Positions 1-9,051 of a stretch of 64,000 nt of DNA are shown here, in pieces. Each line of letters opens with the position of its first letter. The first letter of the stretch is position 1. Origin of the DNA: Cymodocea nodosa (lineage: Eukaryota > Streptophyta > Magnoliopsida > Alismatales > Cymodoceaceae); NCBI GenBank assembly GCA_036874045.1, contig CM072337.1, positions 21,364,001 to 21,428,000 of the forward strand, in the 5' to 3' direction. The notes beneath the pieces are model-generated. The model was not told the origin of the DNA, searched no databases, and saw nothing but the letters and a program-made list of their open reading frames with translations. The translations under genes were made by a program, and so were the position numbers.

Positions 1-146
1 CTTATTTCCGGAGGATGCGAACCTATTACATGTTCAATATCTTCATATTCTAATGCTTGAAATATTTTCCGATACCACATCTCATAATTTACCCCATTTA
101 ACTTATCCATCCTTGCCAACTCAGTTGTAAACATCTTCGAAGCCAT
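1..146 (-). mobile_element. Ty1/copia gag, N-terminal part (runs off left edge)
   Basis: Read on the minus strand from the ATG at 144-146, an open frame runs to the window edge without a stop. It begins MASKMFTTELARMDKLNG and continues with NYEMWYRKI, the type of N-terminal gag sequence (UBN2/Retrotran_gag family) found in plant Ty1/copia elements. A matching primer-binding site and a short LTR lie upstream at 834-1038, in the right order for an element reading leftward. Only about 48 residues are inside the window, so whether the element is intact cannot be judged. The frame is open with a plausible start, unlike the broken elements elsewhere in the window. Confidence 0.75.
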
Positions 147-422
147 ACTTATATCTACAATCGAAATTACTTTCTAATTTCAATAAATAATTACCTTATA
201 AACAAAAATTCAAATATTAAATTTAAAATTTCAAAAATTTTGAAAAACTATTTGAATTCAAAATTCAAAATTCAAAAATCAAATTTAAATTTCAAAATTT
301 CAATTTTCAAATTTTAAAAATATTTAAATTTCCAAATTCTAATTCAAATATCAAATTTTATCCAATATAATATAATATAATATAATATATTATAATATTT
401 TATCAAAAGGGGGAGATATCGT
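147..422 (-). other. AT-rich part of the retrotransposon leader
   Basis: Between the gag start and the GC-rich array lies a very AT-rich stretch. It has short repeats of the type ttcaaatttaaa and a run of tataa units near 364-395. No coding signal is visible. By position it belongs to the untranslated leader of the copia element. Confidence 0.5.
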
Positions 423-800
423 ATGTCTCTAACCCAATCGCCCGAGGGTGGAAGACCGACGATCCGGGTGCGCGCGAGCTGTGGAGGTGCGCACGCAGGC
501 TGTGGAGGTGCGCGCGGGCTGCGGAGGTGCACGCGCAGGCTACGGAGGTGCGTGCGAGCTGCGGAGGTGCACGTGCAGGCTGCGGAGGTGCGTGCGGGCT
601 GCGGAGGTCCGCGCGCAGGCTGCGAAGGTGCGCACGGGCGGCGGGAGGTGCACGCCCAGACGGCGGGAGGTGCACGCGCGAGCAGAGGCGCGGGCAAAGG
701 AGCGCACGTAGGCGGCGGGAGGTGCGCGCACAGACGGTGGGAGGTGCACGCGCCAGCAGAACTACGTGCAGGTGCCTGCGCGGGCGACGGAAGCCGGCAG
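423..800. repeat. GC-rich tandem array in the retrotransposon leader
   Basis: A block of variable units of about 21-24 bases, based on tgcggaggtgcgcgcgggc, is repeated a dozen or more times. The units drift towards cggcgggaggtgcacgc to the right. The block is sharply GC-rich and is flanked by strongly AT-rich DNA. It stays open in several frames on both strands because the units lack stop codons, so the long frames here are a by-product of base composition. It sits between the primer-binding site and gag. Confidence 0.75.
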
Positions 801-833
801 ACGCGCGGGTTGCGGGACTGGCGGACGCTGCTG

Positions 834-845
834 GCTCTGATACCA
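834..845 (-). other. Primer-binding site of the copia element
   Basis: On the minus strand this reads TGGTATCAGAGC, complementary to the 3' region of plant initiator tRNA-Met and the standard primer-binding site of plant LTR retrotransposons. It lies one base inside the LTR end. Confidence 0.85.
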
Positions 846-846
846 C

Positions 847-1038
847 TGTTGGTTTGCACGTTTTGGGAGCTTCGATGGTGGATTATTTCAGGTGATCAAT
901 ATTTTGTGTTATTCACCTCTATTTATAGCATTTGGAGGATTAACAACCTCCACCATCTCCGCCCCCAACTTCCTCTTTAAATTTCGATAAACATCGGAAT
1001 TTGAATTTGAAACTTGGTTTTTTTGACCAATTCCAACA
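847..1038 (-). mobile_element. Short (192-bp) LTR of the copia element
   Basis: The segment starts tgttgg and ends ccaaca on the plus strand, giving TG...CA ends inside a 6-bp inverted repeat. The primer-binding site follows one base away. On the minus strand a TATAAATAGAGG promoter-like box lies near 914-925. The partner LTR is outside the window. A decayed copy of the same type lies at 24207-24394. Confidence 0.75.
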
Positions 1039-3160
1039 ACCTTAACTGAAAAGGTCATACTGTTTTGATATGATGTTCGAATGGAATTAATTTGATATAA
1101 TCTACTCTTGCATGTTGTGTCGATATGAGCGTACATCGACATAAATATTTTACATACCTAACTACAACCACCTGCTTATTTTTTTTTAAAAAGAAGACTA
1201 CTTGCAGTGAGACGGTGGATGTATTTAGGGCTCTGCATTGTGGTGTTATATTTATTTAATCTTTCATGCCTTTTGTTTCATGGATGGACTTGTTCAACAT
1301 GGAGGTAGGTGGCAGGTCCCTGTTCTTTAGAGAGCCAAAAGTAGATCTGCCGAAAACAACTACTAATTCATGGTTGATGGGTAGCATTAATTAGTTCTTG
1401 AAGTCAATCTTAGCCTTTCAGCTAAGTAAGTTCATGTGACCTCTCTCCTACACGGCTGCACCCTCCATATATAACGAAATGTTCAGTAGTCAACGGCATC
1501 AAGGGAGGATTGGATCTTTGGACTAAACTGTGTCAAGCATCCAATGATTTTGCTCACACACGGGTACAGTGTGGCTGATTTTTTCACAATGACGGTGATT
1601 ATTTTTCGTTCAACTCTAATATTAAGTTAAAGTGTCGTTGTTCTGACTAATTAAACTAAACTATTGCAGCTAATTCGCCAACGTATTAATTCACTTATAA
1701 CTGTGGTTGCGTTTCACCGTCCATAAACAAACAAAACAAATCTTCAGCACAGAAACTCGATCGCTTAAAAAACTCATGGAAAATGAATCGTAGATCTAAT
1801 ATATTATTGGATTCCCCTCTCTCTGTCCTCCTCCTCGTCTTCTTCTTCTGATGATGATGAATAGCATCTATATACAAAAATTGTTATTCAACCATCCTAA
1901 CGTTCAAAATGAAGTCAACATCAGAGTGTGTGATGCGGTTCTGGCTTCCGTCTTTCATTAGTCTTCTCCTCTGCTTACCCAATTATCTTTGTCAATTTAT
2001 AACGCAGCTGGTTTGGACAAGCAAGCTAATTTTCCTAAAGCAAGCACCCACCGCCCGTGACGACGAGCTCTCTCCGTCTTGTTCATCGAATTCAGTCAAA
2101 AGCCTAACCGTCTGTCATGGAAAGACCCTTGCCATGCCCACTCACTCCGGTGGCTGCCGCTTCGACGCTCCTCAGATTTCTCCGGATAACACAAATAATG
2201 GTAGTAATTTTTATATTTACCGGACTGTAAATTTTATTTAAAATCATAAATGCTGTTAGCGCGTGATTCTTCAACGGACGTGTGAACTTTATATATATAT
2301 ATATATTGAAAACAACGTGAATGTGAAGGCACGTGGTTCAGCATCGGAGGCGACAACCCCACCGACCAAGGCCGAAACGCGCTAAACTGCGGTGCTCGCT
2401 CCTACATGTGCTCAGGGTATTAACGATTTCAAAATTCAAAATGAAAATCTCTGGTGCTTTAATTTTCTTCGTAATCTACCATTCTTCTTTCTAGATCGTA
2501 AGATTGTGGAACGTTCCAAAATTAATATTTCTCGTCATTGCCGTACACAGTTTCGAAGTTGAACCTTCAGAAATCGAAACCTAAACCCCATTCACATGAT
2601 CTCATCAAACACTTGGGTCGGAAATGGTACCCGTCGTCGCACGTCATCGTGACGTCGGTATGACGTGCAGACCAATTGTCAACGAATCCTCTTTAGTCAA
2701 CAAATACGTGCTTCGCTCTTTTCCCGAGCCCACAGAAGCAAAACAACAATTTGACTCGGTCCAGGCCTCTTGGTCAACCGAACGCCTACCCCCGACCATG
2801 CCACCCTCCTATCGGAGCCGATGGGTGGGGGGTTATTTATTGGGGAACAGGAGTCGAAATCATCGTTCATTCATCACCACCGTCGGCCAGGATGTAATCT
2901 TCTCCACCGGCCTCTCGGTCCACCCTCCGCTTCTTGCGCTGGCGAGTACATACCAAAAAAGACGGCCGCCTTCTTTGACCTTCAACTTATTCTACTTCCC
3001 ACCATGATGACTTCATTACTGCACCGTCTTTCCTGATCGTGTAATCCTATTCTTAATCCTCACCACTACTACTCATGAGGCTTCGATAATTAAAGCCGAA
3101 AACTAAAGTGGTTTCTGGGTAATCAAGTACGTGATTATAATAATATAGTAACCGCAAGAA
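1039..3160. other. Intergenic region with no recognised gene
   Basis: No exon with recognisable homology was found. An open frame at 1909-2241 (plus, 110 codons) begins with a hydrophobic stretch but has no family signature. 2624-3036 is GC-moderate and open in two frames without recognisable motifs. A short TA run lies near 2289-2306. The part at 2650-2780 is dense in stress-type motifs: two TGACG boxes 11 bases apart (2650 and 2661) and three GTCAAC cores near 2678, 2696 and 2774. This could be the promoter of an unrecognised transcript. Confidence 0.5.
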
Positions 3161-3417
3161 ATATAGATGCCAATCTTCTGATAGATCTCTTCCAACTAAA
3201 GATTGGAACAAGTGAAGTAGTATGTGATGGGAAGAAAGAAGAGCGAGCGAGATTTCGAGTAAATGATGATAATCATACTGAAACAAAAAGTACAAAAGCT
3301 TGTACACCACATGGCATGGAGAAGCCATGCACTGTACAAGAATACGCTACTCACAACCCTAAACCGTCCGATTCTAATCGGACAGTAGAGTGCACAGAAG
3401 GAGTTGGGTCGGCCACT

Positions 3418-4125
3418 TCACATTACACCCCAGGACTCTAGCGTCGGGAAGCACGGGAAGGAAGCAGCTGCAGCATCGAAATCGAAGTGCCCAACCCCGG
3501 CATCCACCACCGGAAACATCTGCTGGTTCTTCTGCTGCTGCTGCTGCTGCTGATGCTCCATTACCGTCGGGGGAGGGCCCTCACGGCCAAGAAGAAACGC
3601 CGACGTGTCCAACGTCGGCAAGCAACTTTGCGGAATTACCACCCTACTACCGTTACTACCACCACCACAACCAACAGCAGACCTCTGGGGCGCCGGTTTC
3701 GTGAAATCGGTATCCACAGCGACGGCCTCGTCCCCGAGGCTCACCCCGGTGACCTGCTGCACCATCTGCCGGAAATTGGCGGGGTCTGCGGTGATAAACG
3801 TGGTGGGAGGCCTCTTGCTCACTCTCGACTTCCTCTTGGAGATCTTGCCGCTGGGTCCCGGCACCACGGCCGCCATCTTCTTCCTCGACCCGGAGTCGGA
3901 GTCGGAGGTGGGCTGCTCGTGCGTCAGGAAAGGGAGCGGCGACGGAGTGGGGGTTGGGGGATGGGAGGAAGAGTATTCCGGGGAGGAGCAGGAGGAGGCG
4001 ATGGACATCTGGAGCGCGCGCGTCATCATGTCGGTGTCCCGTGGGAAGGCGTCCGACATCCAGAGGCCTTCGGTGAAGGGCGGCCCGCGAAACCACGGCT
4101 CTAGGCTCGAGAGGTTCTCCGCCAT
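3418..4125 (-). CDS. VQ motif-containing protein, calmodulin-binding protein 25-like
   Basis: A single-exon gene for a 235-residue nuclear regulator. VQ proteins bind WRKY transcription factors, and the CaMBP25 subgroup also binds calmodulin and acts in osmotic-stress responses. The VQ motif FRQMVQQVTG is at residues 118-127 and matches the family pattern FxxxVQxxTG. The start MAENLSSLEPWFRG and the following SDAFPRDTDMMTRALQMS resemble the conserved N-terminus of the CaMBP25 group. A basic stretch (residues 94-107) precedes the VQ motif, a glutamine run is at 192-198, and the C-terminus FPTLESWGVM is typical of the family. The frame stays open upstream to 4428, but that part encodes a proline run from a CT-rich repeat. 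I chose the ATG at 4125 because homology begins exactly there. The CaMBP25 assignment is from remembered family features; the VQ call is firm. Confidence 0.88.
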   Translation of the reverse strand: MAENLSSLEPWFRGPPFTEGLWMSDAFPRDTDMMTRALQMSIASSCSSPEYSSSHPPTPTPSPLPFLTHEQPTSDSDSGSRKKMAAVVPGPSGKISKRKSRVSKRPPTTFITADPANFRQMVQQVTGVSLGDEAVAVDTDFTKPAPQRSAVGCGGGSNGSRVVIPQSCLPTLDTSAFLLGREGPPPTVMEHQQQQQQQKNQQMFPVVDAGVGHFDFDAAAASFPCFPTLESWGVM

Positions 4126-4193
4126 TAGGATCTCGGCTGGCTTGCTTAAGGTTACTAGTTTGTTGTCGGCGTTCCTTGTTGTGTCATACAAGA

Positions 4194-4270
4194 GAGGAGG
4201 AGGAGGAGGAGGAGGAGGAGGAGGAGGAGGAGGAGGAGGAGGAGGATGAGGATGAGGAAGAGGAGGAGGA
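4194..4270. repeat. (AGG)n / (CCT)n microsatellite in the VQ gene leader
   Basis: About 17 perfect AGG units are followed by AGG/ATG-type degenerate units. On the VQ gene's strand this is a CCT pyrimidine tract 70-145 bases before its ATG, hence probably in the 5' untranslated region. A TTAAATA-type TATA candidate on the minus strand lies further upstream near 4314-4322. Confidence 0.9.
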
Positions 4271-6764
4271 GTGATCTTCGGAGCGTGGGAGATAGGGATG
4301 GTGGGGTTGTGATATTTAATAAGGCGGTGAGGGGAAACCGCGTCCCTCGCCCGATCGGTCCGTACGGGAATTGGCCCCCGCGGTTTGTTCTTCTGAGTGG
4401 GCGTGGACGCGAAATTAGAATAAAACATTTATTTCTTCTGTATGAGGTGGAAAATGGTCTACACATTCTTCTCGAGGGAAAAAATATTTTGAACGACAAT
4501 GTTAGCTGACGCACGTGGCTTGTCAACTTTGAATTTTGAATGGGCTCCTCCTACACGCACATGCCATGTATCATGTATGTCGCCAAGAATAAAATAAAAG
4601 GAATCAGCATTAATATTCTACGTAAAGTAAATGTGGCATTAACAAGTACAAGTACAAGTACTTCAACGAATAATTCTTGCCCTTTTACTTTTATAGTTTC
4701 GGCCTCTTTCCATAATCGACGCATCCTTCAATCAAACTTAAGGTGGAAAAGAATTCTCTAAATGTTATCCGACACAAAATTAATTTATTCGGTTACGCTT
4801 TTCGATCTCCTCCATCATGACCATCCAACAAAATTTGTAATGCGGCAACTGCGCACCCATTCGATCCGAACAAACCGGTCGCATGGTTCACCGGGAAGAG
4901 GCCGACCGAGTTACAAGTCTATCGAGCCATGTGATCACCCTAACAAGGGTAATATATATATATAGCAGCCAACCCAAAACTAAGGACAAGATCGATCAAA
5001 GTTCAGCATTTTTAAACAATAAACCCTAGCAATTAATGGTAAGGTAAACTGCTGCAACTTTACCCGCTAGGGAAATTCAAGATCGAGACCATCGACGCCA
5101 ATTACACGTTTATGTTCTCGTCCCGTCCACCGCCGGGAGATGGGGAACCGGAACCAGATTCTGTCTGTACTTTAATATAATCCATGGGGCCGGCACACAT
5201 GCTTCTCATGTTGTGTTTTAAATCTTCGTACTTTTAAAATTAACCAACCCAAATATCATGGGTGAAGGCGCGGCAGCTCGCGTTCTCATCTTCTCCCCGT
5301 GTTCTTGCGGCCCACGTCCGGATGTACTACCACATGTTTCTTCTGCTCAACCCGGGGGCCAATCTGCACTAATACATATCTTTTAATTTATGATGGTGAG
5401 ATCGAGATCCGCTGCTGATCTCCACTAAACCCGTCGACGCTCTTTTCCTTCCTTTCTTTCTTTCTTTCTTTCTTTCTTTTTCGGAAAAGCTGCTTTCATA
5501 AACTTATAACTAAGAAAAAGAAAGAAAAGACGACCTCCATGTAAATTTTCTTACGGTCGTAATTATGTAAAATCAAAGCCACAGTCGAACCGTTAACGTA
5601 GCCACGTCAGACGACGCAAACGTCGATCGACCAATACGCTTTCAGTAGGGGACGAAGACAGGGAAGGTGCTTGGTGCATGCGTGCGTGAGCGCTGACCTC
5701 ACATCTTTCCATGGCGTCGGCTTGACGTCGGAGTGACGCGCCGGAAGAGCACTTGCCCAGCGGCACTCACGACGCTTGGCTCGCCTCCCCGTAAACTTTG
5801 GGGTTTGTTTTTGTGATCTCCAAGTGGAGGAGTCCACGTGGCTAAGCTACCTATTTCTTATTCTTCCCTGGCTGCAGCCTCTCGTTCTTAAAAAAAAAGA
5901 AAGAAAGAAAGAAAGAAAGAAAGGAAAACATATGGAAAGCCTTTTTTGAATAATGTTCTTGGAGAATATCTAATATCTTCAAGTAATACTTGTGCGTGCA
6001 TTACCAAAATAATAAGTAATAATACACATATGGTGTCTGTCTTCGTTGTTTCCATTTGGAAGGAGGGAAAGTGACTTTGTCTCCGCCGCAAGCAAAAATG
6101 ATTCAGACCTTATTCAATGGTGAAAACAAAAATAGAAGTCGACATGAGCCCCAGCACATGTTTCTGTCCTTATGTCTTGCAACTCTGCTGCTGACTTATT
6201 ATACTTGTGTATATGGTGTGGCCGGGAATATAATCAGACAACAACTACCCAAGACGGATTTGGAAATTAATAGGAGGGAGAGTTCCACTCAGAGATTTGC
6301 AAAAATATCTGTTACATCAAGTCAATTTCATGTGATTTCAACGACCAAGAAAGAAATTGTGCATCTGAAATATTCTATTTCAAAATCAATCGATAATAAG
6401 TTAAGAGATTTATCGTATACATTCGTTTACGTTTTATTTCTATATTTTTTTGTGTAAGAATTTTTATCAGCTATAATAGTTAATTTCTTTCAAAATTAAT
6501 TAGTTTTGTGATATAATATTTTACAACACAGACGCATCTGGGGCAAGTATCGACCACGATCGTAAAATATCATGTTAAGACAAGTTTCACCTGAAATTTC
6601 CTTTGCATTTTTTTAAATACAAGTACTCATTTTATTTTAATGTTCGTTTAATTTTCCATCTAGTTCTTATATATATATTTTTTTAACAAGTTATCTATGG
6701 ATATATCACTTTCTTTTCGCCTTTTAAATTTTATCATCTTACTCTTGAGTTCTTACGTGCTTCA
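4271..6764. other. Intergenic region, upstream of the VQ gene
   Basis: This holds the probable VQ promoter, including a CACGTG G-box at 4513-4518. It also holds a (CTTT)n tract at 5445-5480, a (GAAA)n tract at 5890-5923, and a pair of TGACG boxes 11 bases apart at 5723 and 5734. Open frames at 5607-5837 (minus) and 6056-6457 (plus) show no recognisable domains and probably arise by chance. Confidence 0.5.
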
Positions 6765-7417
6765 GTGGGTGTTTGTGTACTTAGAAAATGGCAAAAAAAA
6801 AATGACAGAATATCATAGAAAATGATGAAAAGGAAAATGATAGAAATTAACGAAAAATCAATAAAAAATTAAAGTGTTTGTACACATAACAGAAAATGAT
6901 GGAATTTTAAATACATGTATTTGTGTATAGAATAGAAAATGATGAAAAATCATAAAATATAAAATATATTTATTTATTTATAAAATAAAAATATTAAAAT
7001 TAATAAATTAAATATTTTTTGTATTTATCTATAAGATAGAGAATAACAAAATTTATTATAGATAATATAAGATAAAGTCATTTATAATAATTGTTACAAT
7101 ATAAAATATATTTTACACATCTTTATTATTCCACATATCTCTCATAATAACAATTTTCATCTATTAAAGACAAATAATTTCTATATTAAAATTGCATATT
7201 GTTAATATATTCTGTGATAATTCATATTTTCTTTTACTTCATTTTTCATCAGTTTCAGAGATTAGAAGGTAGGAAAATGAAAGAAAATTTTTCTTATATA
7301 CAAAGGGAAAATGACTGAAAATCATCTAGTGCACAAACGCCTAAAAAATGGTAGAAAATTTTCTGCCATTTTCCTTTCCGATGTTTTCCATCATTTTCTG
7401 GGTACACAAACACCCCC
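6765..7417. mobile_element. MITE-like inverted-repeat element, 653 bp
   Basis: The left end GTGGGTGTTTGTGTAC and the reverse complement of the right end GGGGGTGTTTGTGTAC agree at 15 of 16 positions, and the match resumes in AGAAAATG. Both ends are flanked by TCA (6762-6764 and 7418-7420), a 3-bp target duplication of the length used by PIF/Harbinger elements, although their usual target is TWA. There is no coding capacity and the interior is AT-rich. Copies of the end sequence recur inside near 6874 and 6918. A near-perfect hairpin around aaaatggtagaaaattttc lies close to the right end. An hAT origin cannot be excluded. Confidence 0.7.
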
Positions 7418-7790
7418 TCAGTCTCTTTGTTCATAATCTTAATATTAATATCAAATACTAACAACCTATGTTGTGTAGTTAACTTTCCTTCTTAGATAAA
7501 TTTATGATCTTTACACATTCTTTCATCTATTTTTTAATAGATAAAAACTTATTTGATTTAGCACTTGAATGACTTCTAGATGTAATTAAATGTTCCTTTC
7601 TTTTCCTAAAATAAGAGTTACTACTAAAAATGTCACAGGTTATGCTAAATTCTAAAATTGAATCTCTCTCTTCGTTTCTACAATTTCTACTATATTATAA
7701 AAGAGTTAGTTATCTCGACAAATTATATTTAAGACTCAAAATTTACAAGGGATTAACAAGTTTTTATAATTAGCTTTTATCTAATGTTAA

Positions 7791-8749
7791 GGCTGCGTTT
7801 GATATTTAAAGGATAGATATTAAAAAAAAAAAAAAAAGGATGCGATTGATAACATCCGAGTTCTAATTTTCAATGCTTGGAAGTTGAGATTTAAGAGTTA
7901 AAAATTAAGTACGAATTGTGAAAAGAGTTAAGAGTTGTATTTGATATAAGATGTGGGTATATTCAATTTTCGAGAGAGATGAGAGTAAAATTTCAAAAAT
8001 ACCCCTTAGTATATATTTAAGTAGGATTTATTTGTTTTTTATTTTTAAATATAAATGATGATAATAACAAGTATAAATAATTATAATATGATTAAGTCAT
8101 TATAATAGGAAGGAATAATTATCAACATAATTATAATCAATGTAAATATAATAATAATAATTATAATTATAATTATAAACAAATAATAACATTTTATAAT
8201 TATAATAAATTAAAATAAATAATAGTGTTAACCCAGCTCGTAAAATGAATAATAACAAATAAACCAAACTATTTTAGTTTCTTTTAAAATAAAACCATCA
8301 TATTCAATTTGTCTGGTTCAGTTTATCCGAAGATTTTTGGATAAACCGAACGATACAGTATAAATAACAAATAATTAATAATATATAACATATATGATCA
8401 ACATAATTATAATAAAATTAAATATAATTCTTATAATTATCAACATATTATAATTATAAATAAATAATAACGTATGATAATTAACGTCATTCGTTTTGAA
8501 TAATTATCATTAAATAATAACATATGATAATTAATGTGTTTTTTCATCAATGGTATTCAAGTAAAATCACATAGAAAAGCTGGAAGAGCTGATTTTTTCA
8601 GTTCTCCAAATTGAGCCGTAAATTACAGTAAAAAAAATCACATGACACATTTTCCGAGAAAAATATTTCCATGCATTTGATAGTCTTAACCCAAACTCCC
8701 AACTCTTCTGTTAGAAAAAAATTAAGATCTGACTATTATAAACGCATCC
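7791..8749. mobile_element. Non-autonomous PIF/Harbinger (Tourist-like) element, 959 bp
   Basis: The left end GGCTGCGTTT and the inverted right end GGATGCGTTT match at 9 of 10 bases and are flanked by TAA on both sides (7788-7790, 8750-8752), the classical Tourist target duplication. The interior is extremely AT-rich with a poly-A run near 7823 and no coding frame. Sequence similarity of the arms fades quickly beyond the terminal bases, so the copy is old. Confidence 0.6.
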
Positions 8750-9051
8750 TAACTCTCTTTTATTCAATCTTGAGATAAAGTATAACGGATGAATCTCCAC
8801 AAGCTGAGTAAACCCACTAATATATTATTGGGGTTTTAAAAAGTTCCCATTTAAGTATACAAAAAAAGTAAAGAAAATAGTGTAGTAATCTTTTACAACT
8901 CGCACCCATAAATAATTTGGGTATAAAATTGCGAATGACAATGCATACATTACAAATATTGAGATCTCCAAGTAAAAGATCATTTAATAACTATAGAACT
9001 TAACAAGGTGTGAGGAAGCAAGTAGCTGTCCATCATCTAGGTTATTTCTCC

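Noticed and set aside
344-980. Several overlapping long open frames on both strands
   Set aside because: They come from the stop-free GC-rich repeat array; products are low-complexity Arg/Ala/Pro/Cys repeats with no domain.
1909-2241. 110-codon frame with hydrophobic N-terminus
   Set aside because: Possible small secreted protein, but no homology, splice support or codon bias; kept only as a remark in the intergenic entry.
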